A DNA stretch of 64,000 nt from Bimuria novae-zelandiae CBS 107.79 (lineage: Eukaryota > Ascomycota > Dothideomycetes > Pleosporales > Didymosphaeriaceae): contig ML976762.1 in NCBI GenBank assembly GCA_010015655.1, forward strand, positions 62,001 through 126,000. Reading direction: 5' to 3'. The position numbers were made by a program, and so were the translations under genes. Positions within the stretch are counted from its first letter, which is position 1; every line of letters starts with the position of its first letter. Shown in pieces: positions 34,072 through 46,313 of the stretch. Under the pieces are notes generated by a model. The model saw nothing but the letters and a program-made list of their open reading frames with translations, had not been told where the DNA came from and ran no database searches.

Positions 34072-35531
34072 TAGCTCCCCCCCTTCTAGTTGTGTAGCAG
34101 GAGAAGAGAAAAATGTTCTTATTTAAATTTATTAGACTTATAAGGTTCGTCGTATTTTAAATATTAGGCTAAATATTATTATCCTATAAGGACTATTTCT
34201 TCTTACTATTTATCTTAGCGTAATAGTAAGCGTAGTCCTTTAGGTAGTAAGTCGCGCTTACCTTCTTAGTTACGTGCCTATTTATACTCTCTATTAGCGT
34301 AACTTCGATAGTAAAAGCCTGCTTATAGTGTTTTACGTCCCTTATTTTATACTTTTACTTTTAAGTCTAGTCTTATAAACGTTTTATTTAGCTTTTTAAC
34401 ATTCTTGCTTCGCGATTAATTATTATACCATTTTTTAAAATTTTAACTACGCTATAGAAGTCCTGCCTTAATTTATAGTTTAGTAAATACATTAGTAGCT
34501 CTACTTTTAGTAGCTTTTTTTTTTTATAAAAAAATATAAAATTTTACTTCTTTACTAGCCTTATATATGTTCTTAAGGCATTCTTAGAGCTCTAAACTAT
34601 AAATAACTACTACTAAGTAAGTTTTTTAGTTCTATTTTTAAGTTCCTAATTAATTCTTTTAGGCTATTAATAGCTTTAAGATTAACCCCTTACTAGAGGA
34701 TAAAGCTTCCGCTAAAGAATTTATTTACTATATATAGTTTGCCTAAGTAAGGGAGTTAACTACGTTTCTTTTAGTAGTAAGTATATTACCTTTTATATTA
34801 AGTGCGCTAAGGATAGCGCTTACTATACTAGACTTATAAGTTTTATTTCTTAGGCTATATATTCCTTAATTAATGCGTTAATAGGTCTAGTATTTTATAA
34901 CTAAGAAGAAGTCCTTTGCTTAAATTATTTTTACTTAACTAAAAGATAAGAAGGGCCAGCAAGCTAATAAGTTTAAAATAAATATTAGCTAGTTTATTAA
35001 AGAGTAAGAGGTAGTGTCTACTAAATTTAAGTATACTTTAACTAAGTCTACTAAGAATAATAAAGCCTTTAAGCTTAATTTAAATTCTTACTACGTATTT
35101 ATTAGCACGGCGCGGGATCTATAGTCCCTTATTACTTAAGTAAGATTCTAACTACCTTAAAGTACATTTTATAAGTTACTTAGTCTGAAAAGGTAAGTTT
35201 TAATTCTATTTACCTAAATTCTTTATTAATATTTTTAGGATTCTTATAAGAAGGCCTTTTACGACTAGCTTAACTTGCTCTATTTTATAGCTAAAGTAAT
35301 TTTTAAATATAGCTTTAAGCTAAGTTTGCTCCTTAACGTAATATCTTTACCTAAAATAGCTAGTAGTAAGTCCTATCTATTTAGCCTACTCTTTAAACCC
35401 TATATTAACCTATGCTCTTAGAAGAGCTCTTTAAGGGTAAAAATCTTAAGTCTTTAATTAAAAATGCTTAAGTTTTAGCGCTATTTAGCATGCGTTCTAT
35501 AGCTTATCTAGGATCTATTTTACTAAATTAT

Positions 35532-38500
35532 TGTTAGATAAGCCGCTTGCATGCGATAAGGTATAATAATAGATAATAATCGTATATTGTCTGCTGTTAA
35601 CTCTATTTGGTTAGTTTTAACCCTTAGGCTAGTGTGATAAGTGCGATAAGTGCTGTAGTTCCTACTTAATTATATAGATCTAACCTTAACGCACTTGTTC
35701 TATCTAATATACCCCCTCAGCTTAGAAATTCTTATAAGCTAGATTATATTATAGTTCCTTATTATACGAGCGTAAAGTCTTTAAGTTATTTTAAATTTCC
35801 TTACGAAGCGCTTTATTTATTACCTTAAGTTTTTTTACTTCTACTAGTCTAAGTAAAGTTAGGAATTTTTCCCACTTGTTAACGAGGAGGACCTTTATAA
35901 AGCTGTTAGTAATTATATTTACTAATTACACGTACTCTATTTTAATCTTTTTAGTAGAGACTTCCTGTCTTAGCTAGTAATTATAAATATTAACGTGTTG
36001 TAGTTTAGTCTAGAACTTAAATATCTCTTTAGTTACTAGTTAAATAGTTTACTTATTATTGCATTAGATAGTAATTAACGACAAGAGTAGTTTAATTTAC
36101 AGTTTATTTAATAGTCATGATGTAAAGATTACTTTCTTAGCTACTTATAATAGGGCGAGAAGCTCTGCTTTAGTTATTAAAGTTATAATAGTATCTTATT
36201 TATTTACTCTTTAGATAATCAGTCTATTAAATAGCTTAATAGCGTATTCTTGCAAGCTCTTTTTATCTAGTGTATTATTAGTAAATAATGTATTACTAGC
36301 TACTTAAAGATAGTTACCTCCTTTAAGCTATAGTACTCTCTATCTAGTGCTAGATAAGTATAGCAGTACTTAATTAGTAGCATTATAATATTTAGAGCCT
36401 AGATTTAACAGGAACCGAGCCAGCCTTAAGGTTATAAAGGTAATGTCTAATTAGGTTATTAATATTATAAATAAAAGTAATCTAATTGTGCATTAGTATT
36501 TATTAATTTCTAAGCGTGTTGCTAAGCCTGTTTAATACTTTAACTTAGTAGTAGCTATTAAGGTATTATAACGGATGTCTTTCTTATTAGCTAGTTAATT
36601 AATTTTCTCTGCGTATGTAGCTTAAGAGAGTTAAATCTTTTAGTAACTTTAGTCCCTAATAACCTCTATACTAAGAAACTACTAAAGGTTATTTTTTCTA
36701 ATAGAGATATACTTCTTTTATAGGCGCTTAATTATTTACTAGGCTTCTTACTCTTTCTACTTATAATACGCTAATATAATATTATTAACGTAAAAGAAGA
36801 TAATAATTATATCTTTAATAAGGTAGTATAGCTTGTAGGGTATAGTCTAGAAGTTAAGAGCTTTAAGTATTATAGTAAATTCATTCTGCCAGAGACGTGG
36901 TAAGATCCGTAGACTATATAGAGTCTTATTGACTTGGAGGATCGTTCCAGGTTTCGATAGCCATAGGGCATTCTCATGTATACTTCTCGATCCATTGTTG
37001 CATGGACGAAGGCGTTCGTGACGTCGTATGTTTAAGCTCTAAGTTGTGGTGGGCTGCAATTACTATTAGTAGTTAGAATAACTAGCTAGCGAGCGTGGCT
37101 ACGTAAGTGTCCTGCGAGGTAATATTCTGTTGTTAATTGCCACGGATAACTAGTCGCGTTTTACACTTTAGTAAGCGATAGTGCTTATTAATTTTATAAG
37201 TATATACTTATATATAGTTAAGGGTCTATTATCCTGTTAACTTAATCTTCTTTATTAGTACCTCTAACAATAATTTTATTTATTAATAGCTTATAAGATA
37301 GGGTTATTTTTTTTTAAATAGTTTACCTATTAGGTGGTCCTTAAGCTTAGTACAGCACGTTAGTAGAGATAGGAGTTAACTCTAATAAGACTTTAAGTCT
37401 TTAGTAAGCATTTTTATTATCTTTACCTTATTTATAGTATCCCTTTTATATTTCTTAACGTAGCTAGCTTAGGGTCCCGCTATAAAAGCTGCTGCCTAAG
37501 GGACAGTCTTAGGTAACTTATATTATATTACTTTAGATTAGTTTCTAGCTATTAACTAAGTAAGCAATACTATAGGTAGTAGTATAAATAAAGAAGTTAG
37601 GTAACTATTTTTAATTTTCCTCCCTTAATAGTAGCCTAGTAGGTCTACTTCGCCTTAATAGTCTAATAAGTCCTTAGCGGTATTATCCATATAGAAGGAC
37701 TCTATTTTTAGTTATTAAACAAGGCTTAGTAGTTTAATAGTCCTTATATGCGTGGCTATTTCTTTTAGCGTATTATATATAAGGTTATTTATTAACTCTT
37801 TAGTTTTCCTATTAAATATAGACTGCTTATTAAAGACAACGTCTTAGGTGCTAATTACCTTAGCAAGTAATAGTATCTAAATAAGATAGATATTTAAGGA
37901 TTAGTATCTAATAAGATAGCTGATTTAAGCTTTTAGATTAAGGCATTGCAAACGTGATTTGCCTTAATAAGTGTTATTAGTTATTATAAAGGCTTTACAG
38001 CTATACGCCTTTAGGTAGGCGAGATTAGGTTTTTATAATAAAGTTATAATCTTATTACTAAACGCGACTTATATAAGGAATATCTTATATAGTGTTTAAT
38101 TATAGAGGTATACTATAGCTCTTATAACTTTAGGCTATAGTTCCTAAAATAAGTTAGCGTTAAATTATATTACGCGCGATTTCTCTTTATTTAAGCCCCT
38201 TAAGCGTTTAGTACCTCCGTTTTAAGCTTAGGTATCTAGGGCTAAAGGCGTAATAATAATCTTTTAAGTTACTAATTAATATTCTACTTTTAATTTAACT
38301 ATAGTAATTTTATTATCTGCCTTAATAGTTTTAACTATTATATTGTAGTGGTTCTTAAGAAATAGGAAGAAAGTTAAAAGGATCTTAATAATTAATTTTG
38401 CTATTTTATTATCTGTAAAGTAAAAGTCTTATTATAGTTTTAAAAATTTATTAGTAATTAATAGTTAGCTCTTTTCCTTAGTAACGCTTTACGTTTTATA

Positions 38501-40637
38501 TATATAAAAATTAATAGTTGGCCTCTCTCTAGGTCCTTTAGTGTTAATTTATAGCGCGTGACTAATCTGTCGTATTGATTTTGCCTTGTTATAGGAGTTA
38601 TACTTAACTATTATAATCTCTTTTACGCGCACCCCCTTAGCTTGCTATACTAGGTGCTTAATTACTACTAGTTTAGGGTGTCCTAGTCATTTGTACTAGA
38701 ACATGGCTAACACTCTCTATAGTGCCTTTTTTTTACTTAGGAGGTAATCTTGCGTGCATAATATAAGGTAGATAGTAGTAGGTTATACTTAAGTACCTAC
38801 TAGTTATAAATCTTAGTAAGATTTTTAATAATTATGTTATCTAGTCCTCTTAAAGTAGTTAGATCTATTTACGTATCCTACTAGATTCTTCTTTACCTTA
38901 GTAGTCGAAAAGAAATAAGATTGCATAGTAGGTTAAGGTAGATAGCTACGTTATGTAAGACTAGTTATGTTATCCTAGACTAACTTTTTAAGGTTAGGTT
39001 AATAGAGCCGTATTCTTTTATTTATATCTTTGTATTCCTAGCCTATATGTAGTCTCCGGACATAGAAGGACGGAAGTTATAAATATAATTAGGGTTATTC
39101 GTAATATAATAGGTTAATCCTAAGTTAATGATAAATAACTACTTTAATAGGTAGGTATTAATTTCTATTTTAATAAACGCTAAAGTAAACGCAGCGTTAA
39201 CTTTTAATATTTTTTTTGTTACTTGTTAGGGATCTCTAGTGTTAGAGTATGTAATTATTTAAGAATTAGCGATTGTAATTAGGGTTTACTTTATCTATAA
39301 ATAAGTCCATAGAACGTTACATTATGTTTACGCTTAAATTTAATAAGCTTGCTTATAGTCTTATTTAGTTTTCACTATTCAGGAGCTTAGGTTAGGTTAA
39401 TATAATAGTAATCCCTAATACTATAGCGTTATTTATAGGCAAGGCATTTTGCTCTTACTATTATAGCTAGCTTTTAATTTTAAGGCTACTTAAGCTTAGT
39501 ATTTTTACTAGCTATATATTAATTACGGGGTCTGCTTTAGTTTCTAGTAGATAGCGTGCTTTTAGTATAGGAAGCGTCCCTATTATTACTTTAAATAGTT
39601 ATACTACCTTTAGCAAGATATAATATATTATTAAATATAAAGGCTACTTTATATTTCCCTAATCTAAGGGGATAGTTTATTATTATATATTCTTAAAAGC
39701 GTTTTATTATCTTCTTTCGGCTTATGCTAGCTATAAATTGACTATTATCTTAAAAATTTATAGACTCTATAGGAGTAACTTTATTTACGGCTACTAGGAA
39801 GTCTTTTATAATTACATTTAATTATATTAGTTTAGTAACTTAATATATCTCCGCCTTAGTAGCTACTTAGTTATACTTAGCTAGCTATATGTCCTATTGC
39901 GACGCGCTTCTTATTAGTCTAAGTAAGGTAAGGTATTAATCGCGGGCTCGTTCTTATTTAATTTATTTATTAACTTTAACTATTAACTTTAGGTTAGTAA
40001 TCTATTAGCGTAATAACTTCTTTAGAAGGTAGCACGTGCGTAATAGGTGTAGTAATACAGTTAACTAAATAAAGGCTATAATATATTAAAGGCTTGCTTA
40101 TTCCTTCCTGTACTCGTGTCTATCGTTTTTATATTATTTAATAAGGATTTTATAGTATTTAAGATCTGTCTTAAACGCCTTTTATCCTACTACTAATAGT
40201 TTAGTTAATCTTGTTAGGATTTTAACGTTCGCGGCTATTATATATTTAGCGATTATTAAGGCTCTAATAACTACTAGTTTTATTATTAACAAGATAGTTA
40301 CCGTTAGATTAACTTTATCCTAGATATTATAAATAATATATTTAGTATATAGCTACGTTATTTATCCCGTGTAGTCGGTGTGATCTCTTATCGTCACTAT
40401 GGGATCGCGGTAAGGTTACTACGCTATTTTATATTAGTTAAGGTAGTAAAACTTTTAATTATTAAATAAGCTGCTTGGATACGATAAGAAATAATAATAA
40501 GTAATAATTATGTATTATCTACTATAAACTTTATTTAGTTAGCTTTAATCCTTGGGCTAGTGTAATAAGCGCGATAAGTACTATAGTCCCTGCTTAATTA
40601 TGCAGATCTGACCTTAACGCACTCGTTCTATCTAATA
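35532..40637 (-). mobile_element. Ty1/copia retrotransposon, full length but RIP-degraded
   Basis: LTRs of 178 bp lie at 35532-35709 and 40460-40637 (TG/TA..CA/TA ends, near TGTTAGATAAGC..TATCTAATA). A 5-bp target duplication, ATTAT, is at 35527-35531 and 40638-40642. A polypurine tract next to the left LTR (GCTGAGGGGG on minus) sets the minus orientation. Reverse transcriptase text lies about 1.2-1.6 kb from the 3' LTR, which is the copia gene order. Total 5,106 bp is a normal length. Confidence 0.9.
36560..37290 (-). pseudogene. Copia reverse transcriptase relic
   Basis: On minus: KCKTRLVIRGN-QQ, then ETYVATLAS-like text, then (frame-adjusted around the stops) NAFVHATMDREVYMRMPYGYR, and later FFYVNNI, the YVDD catalytic site with both Asp changed to Asn. 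This is the core of Ty1/copia RT. The segment 36890-37140 has kept balanced composition and is the most legible coding part of the element. Confidence 0.8.
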
Positions 40638-40639
40638 AT

Positions 40640-42288
40640 TATAGTAGCTTATTAAATAGTGTGCTTTTAGTTTTTCTTACTTAAAAAATATAACTAATTA
40701 CTTTCTTATTCCCTACCTCCTTATCCTATGTCTAAACATTATCTAAGGCCCTTACTTTATATTAGAACAAGCTCTACCCTAGGCATTCTAAGCTCTTACT
40801 TTCCTATTTCTGGCCTGTGGCCTAGGACTTCCTACTTATATATAATATAAGGCGTTTTTTAAGTAAAATGCTCTAGTAGCCGACCTTATTTATTTCTATA
40901 GAGAGCGGTATACTCCTCTTAGTAGTTTAGGACTTTATTATTTTAGAATTTTAAAACTAGTTTTTATATCTACCGCTTATTATTTTACTATTTAATAAGG
41001 TACCACGTAATTTTATTAGCGCGGGAGCGCTTTTTCTATATAATATTTTTTTACTCTATACTCCTCCTCCCTATCCTAGAAAATAGTCTCTAGTTAGGAA
41101 TTATTTACCTATTAACTAGGCAACGGATCCCTAGGGTGTAACCTTAGCCTATTTACGTAGAATACTAGGTATATCCCTAATGGCACGTCTAGCTTTATTA
41201 TATAAATTCTAATTACCTTTTTAACTATAAACTTCTTATTCTGCTAATTTAGTTTTTTACTTAGTTATAGGTTAGATAGGTAGTTTTTATACTTTAACTA
41301 TACTTCATTTCTAATTTTTAGAATTAGGGTATTTTTAAAATTATAATTTGCTTAAACCTCTTACTTTTACTACGCGTTAGCTAACTTTGCCTATATAAAA
41401 TTAAATACTACACGGAATTTCTTTATTATATTCTAAGTAGTAACTATTAGGTCTATTCTCCTCCTTTGCTCTAAGGGTACCTCTTTATTATAGAAGAGTC
41501 TTACAGGGTCCACGTTATACCTTTTTTAAAGGAAGAACATGCTTACTTTTATAAATATTATTATACGTCCTTTAATTATAATTTATATATATAAGAACTA
41601 TTAGGCCTAATTTAATTAGTTTTACTTATAGTATACACTTAGGATCTACTTTAGCACTAAGTTTATACGTTTTATTTAGGTATTAGTTTATAGGTATTTA
41701 GCTATAGAGAGTTTTTAATTTATACCTATCTTAGAATATAGTTTTATTTAGAAGTTACTAATATACTACGCTCCCCAATTTAACACTATAAAGTTAAAAA
41801 AATATTATGCTACTTAAAATTTAAAAAAATATTAACTATTATTAAGACTAATAAATTTAGTATAGCTACTACTAAAAGGTCTTTACTCAACTAGTTTATT
41901 ACGACTATAATATATTAGTAATCTCTACTCTTTAAAAAATTTATAGTAAAGTTTATAGAGAGGTTCTTTTATTTCTTTTTTAGTATAGGTAAAGGTTTAA
42001 GTAGCCCCTACTTTAGTTCTCGCTAAGGCTTTATTTTATAGTAGACGTTATAATTCTAGACGTACTTCTAGATATAGTCTAATATCTTAGGGAAGAAAAA
42101 GTCTTAAGCTAGGATCTTATACGTGTTCTCTCTCCTAGAATAGCCTAAGGTTGGCAGGGTATGTGCCGCGACTATTAAACAAGTGCGTAGCGGTTCTGAA
42201 TTAGGTACCTAGCGGCGCCCTCTGTAGTAGAGGAATCCGGCGCTGTCTATCTAGCACTCTAAGATTACTATCTTAATTTTTAGTATTA
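40640..42288 (-). pseudogene. Gypsy integrase relic
   Basis: On minus from 42170: AAHTLPTLGYSRREYTYKIL, an integrase zinc-finger region (normally GH.G..KT), then LKPLPIPKKK and LSINFTINFLKS, the start of the catalytic core (D..TDLP..). Stops are frequent. The reading continues to the copia insertion at 40637. Confidence 0.65.
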
Positions 42289-42293
42289 ATAGG

Positions 42294-44139
42294 TGTTGCA
42301 AAAGGCACCTTGCTAGAGCTTTCTGCGCTAGCTAGGGTTGAGCCGAGCAGCCAAGCAGCCAAGCACGCGATCCCCTAAACCTATAAATAACTAGTTGTCG
42401 TAGAGCTTCCTCTCCTTAATAGACTTTGTTTTTAAGCTCCCTAATCGTTGTAACTGTGCGCTATAGTTATAAGCCTAGTACTTTTATAACGCTTTATAAT
42501 ATACTTGCTCTATACTAGCTAATAATTATAGTAGTAAACTATTCCCTACTCCTTATTATCCTTACGTTTACGTCTCGACGCTTATAACCCGCAATAGAGC
42601 TAGACTATATAATAATTACTATAAAGCTCCTAGCGAGTAACTAACTTATAAATTATAACTTATTCCTACCTTAGTACGCGTAGCTTAAGTACCACGCGAA
42701 GGCTTAAAAGATATAGAGTTATATTAACTTTAAGGCTCCTAAGCAGACAAACATACACGACTAGGCTCTAGAGCTACTAGATATAAGCTTTAGGCACTCT
42801 AGAACTAGGTCTATGCTATAGTTAATCTATAGAGGCTAGAACTTATAATACTATAGTTAAGTAAGTAGTAGACGCTGCAGGCGCTGATTAGAGAACTTAA
42901 AAATAATTTCTATCTAAGCGATAATAATTAGAAGGAGCAGGTATAATATATATATAAAGAGGTTACCCTACGCCCACAGAGCAGTAGAATAACAGACATA
43001 ACTAAATAGCTATCTGAATAGAACCGCGCACACGCCAACGCTGTGCTCCTAGATTTCTTAGAGATAAAGGGTATGCTGCTAATAAAGGATTTCCTACGCT
43101 CAGCACTACAATACAACTATAAGTAGGCTTAGAGAGAGCTTAATAACCTATCGCGACCAGGCGTAGTAGCAACTCTATCTCTAGAAGGATACGCTCGCTG
43201 GCTCGCGCAGCTCGACTAAACAACTAAGCACGCAGGCATGTACGCTACGCTCAGAAGGCGCACTCCTAATACGAGCTACAAGTGCCTATATAGAGTAAAT
43301 AGCTAGTATTAATAGAAGCCTATAAAGTGTAACCGCCTTTAGTACGCGCTCTAAGGAGAAGCTCCTTATAAGCTTTATAATAAGCCTATAAGTAAGGAGA
43401 TTAGTGAAATTAAAAGCTAGATTTAAAAGGATTAGTAAAAGGTGTTATTAACTAAGCTTAAATATAAGGGGTAGGTAGTAAACCTTCCTCTAGTCTTTCT
43501 AGGAAATATTAAAGTATAAATTATAGTAAGCCTATAGGCAAGTGTGCCTTTACTAGCTAAGCGTTATAATTTTATAGCTATTTATTTTCTTATTTATATA
43601 CGTAAGTACTCGCACGGGTTACGTTGCAAGTAAATAGTTACCCTTAAATATTTATTAAAGCTTTATAGTAGAAGTACTCTACTTTTTTTATTTTTTTACT
43701 TTTCTACGCAGGTACTCGCGCGGGTCACGTTATAAGTAAATAATTACCCTTAAATATTTATTAAAACTTTATAATAAAAGTACGCTACTCCTTTTTCTTC
43801 TTTACCTTTCTCTTAGAACTATATATAAACTAGCTACTTAGACTAATTACCTAGCGAGCTAGGGATCTAAGCTAGATGCTTTTTAAGCTTTACGCGCAAG
43901 TTCGCCACCTTTTATACTTTAAGTTACTATTTAGCTTATTTTACTACGCTCTATAAGCTAGGGGGTGTATTATAAAAGGCACCTTACTAGAGCTTTCTAC
44001 GCTAGCTAGGGTTAAGCTAAGTAACTAAGTAGCTAAGCACGCGATCCCCTAAACCTATAAATAGCTAGTTGTTATAGAGCTTCCTCTCCTTAATAGACTT
44101 TGTTTTCGAGCTCCCTGATCGTTGTGACTGTGCGCCACA
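42294..44139 (+). mobile_element. Small LTR element, copy B (no reverse transcriptase)
   Basis: LTRs lie at 42294-42465 and 43966-44139 (start TGTTGCAAAAGGCACC, end GTGCGCCACA in the right LTR). A perfect 5-bp duplication, ATAGG, is at 42289-42293 and 44140-44144, and a G-tract precedes the right LTR. The inside carries one gag-like plus-strand region (about 42700-43450) with many stops, e.g. VVATLSLEGYARWLAQLD and HAGMYATLRRRTPNTSYK. It matches copy A on the opposite strand. No pol motif is present. It lies within the gypsy relic. Confidence 0.88.
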
Positions 44140-44149
44140 ATAGGAATTA

Positions 44150-45715
44150 CTTTTATTTTTTCTAGACTATAGTTTTTGCAGCGTAAAATTCTTTATTAAA
44201 AGTATTAGCTTTTACTTTTACTTATAATATTTTTAATTAGCGGATACCCCTATCTAGCCTAGCTAAGGCTAGGCTACTAAGTTATTTAGTATAAATACTT
44301 TTATTTTCTTACTCTAAAATAGGGAGGACCTTATTTAGGTTATTTAATCTAAATAGTGCCTCTAATACTTTAGCTCTAGTTTATACTTAGCTTTTTATAA
44401 CCGCTGTCCCTACGCGCATAAGCAAGTCTAGAAAAAGATTTTTAATAAACTTTTATAATTAAAATACTTTATAGCTATTATTAGTTATGATCTATATTAA
44501 TAACTATACCTCTTGAAACTTTAGCTTTTTATTATTTACTCTTATAAGAAAATTTTACTTTTTATGCGATAGCACGTCTACTTTTAAATTTACTAACTTT
44601 AGGCAATAAATAAACGTTATATTTATATTATTTAAAGTTTATAACTAATAAATATGTTACTTTCTGAGTTTTCTCTTTTCCGCGAAATAGGTAAGGTTTT
44701 TATAGTCTATATATACTATTAGGTACTTTATAGCCTGGCATATATAATCTTACTCCTCTATACGCTTTACTATTACTAATATCTCCTTATTATAAATCGC
44801 GTAATTGTATTCCGCGGGCTATTTTTAGTAAAGAAGTATACTATAGGCTTTAGTATACTCTTTTTATTATACTAACAAAAGTAATTACTTATAGACTATC
44901 CTAACGCGTTTGCTTCTAGGATAGAGTCTTTATTAAGGTTAAAATAAGCTAGGACTAGCTCCGTAATAAAGACTTTCTTTAAGAAGTTAAATATACGCTA
45001 CTACTTTTATTTTTAGTAAAACTTTACGCTCTTTTTAGTAAGTTTAGTAAGAGGGCACGTAATTCTAAAGAAATTCTTAATAAATTAGTAATAAAACTTT
45101 ATACTTTTTTAACTAAGATAGGTACTACTTACTTTTAAATAGCTTTAACTTTTTTAAGGTCTATGCTTACGCCTTCGCCTATAGTAATAATAAATTCTAG
45201 GTATTTAGTCTTCTTAACGTAAAATTTTAACTTTTTAATATTAAGCTATAGTCCCGTAGCTACTAGCTTTTAGATTACTATATAGACTTTCTCTACATAA
45301 TCTCTTCTTAACCCTAAGAAAAAGATTAGGATATTATTTATATACGTAAAGTAGAATTTATCTAGGTACTCCTTTAGTACCTAGTTTATATATTACTAAA
45401 ATATGCTAGGTGCGTTTACTAATTTAAATAAAACTACTAGCTATTTATAAAAACTAAATTAAATTTAAAAGATAGTCTTCTACTCTTCTACTTTTATATA
45501 CAGAGTTTATAGAACGCCTAAATTATATTTAGCTTAAAAAACTATTTTGCCTTTACTAGTAATTAGAGTATTTTACTAATTAATAGTAATAGATACTAGT
45601 TCTTTTTTAAGAGCGCGTTTAGCGCTTAATAGTCTATATAAAACCTTAGTCTGCTACTAGGTTTCTTAGTAAATAATACCAGCATAGCTACGCTAGATTT
45701 ACTACCTTAAACAAT
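44150..45715 (-). pseudogene. Gypsy reverse transcriptase / RNase H relic
   Basis: From the right edge the minus strand reads, through many stops, the RT palm (VVNLA..LCWYYLLRN..ADFIQTIKR, originally FV.KP..GLRF..DYR.LN). It continues through the region of YIDDILI (now YVYK.YPN) to ED-.IPRIYYYYRRRRK, i.e. KKTKYLGFII..GEGV in the intact family. Past 45150 the usual tether and RNase H follow in fragments. TpA-rich, RIP-mutated, not functional. Confidence 0.75.
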
Positions 45716-46313
45716 CTAACGGCGTTTTGGCTGCTGTTTTCGGGTGTCCCCGCTGCCATTTTCTGACGTAGATTTGCCGCTAAACCTCCCTATTCCTGCG
45801 CCAGGAGGCTTGACAGCACGTGCTCCCCGGATTACCCACTTCAGCTAGCGTATGCCGGCCACTGCCTCAACTTCGAGAAGCTCCCCTGTCGCACGTGTGA
45901 CAGGACTTTCGGTAAGCTTTCGCATACACCAGCGCCTAGATCACGTCCTGCGTTTCAAAACATCATGCGCTCTCCTCTCCTTCGCACAGACAACCTCATT
46001 GCTGTCACCATGTCCGGCCCCTCGCCCAAGTGGCGGATTGCAGCACCCTCGCTGCTAGCGCGAGCGCGAGGCACAGCTCTCGGCACCACTTGCTATTCTT
46101 AACGCCAGCAGCATGCTGACCCAAACCGAGGCTGCCCTGCTGGCGGCGTACTTAATGCGGTTCCCTCGTCGTTCACAAAACAGCTAACAGGAACCGCCTC
46201 CGCTTTGGCTTACACACTGAGCTGGGTATTCTACCTGTCTTCTGCCACATCCAAGCATCATGTCTTCTCCCATAACCCTACCCCCCCGCCGAGCGCTACC
46301 TGTACCGATGCAA
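45716..46313 (+). promoter_or_regulatory. Balanced-composition leader of the DUF3435 gene
   Basis: Abrupt change at about 45715 from AT-rich retrotransposon to GC-balanced DNA. No gene was recognised in 600 bp. Position and composition fit the promoter/5' flank of the recombinase relic, and the left boundary of an inserted element could lie here. No terminal repeat could be identified by eye. Confidence 0.35.

Larger units (their letters stand above)
33832..45715 (-). mobile_element. Ty3/gypsy retrotransposon, 5'-truncated, with two nested insertions
   Basis: Reading on minus from 45715: reverse transcriptase (next entry), RNase H region, interruption by the small LTR element (42294-44139), integrase at about 42290-40640, interruption by the copia element (35532-40637), then the post-integrase part and the 3' LTR (33832-34071). 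Subtracting the insertions leaves about 4.9 kb. The 5' end (gag, 5' LTR) is missing at 45715, where composition changes abruptly to balanced DNA. Everything is RIP-degraded. Confidence 0.75.

Noticed and set aside
27641..45715. Numerous 60-75 codon open frames in the AT-rich region
   Set aside because: They fall in RIP-degraded transposons, carry no motif of their own or are antisense to relic coding regions (e.g. 29422-29610 and 42928-43116 are the antisense of the same gag-like region in two LTR copies).
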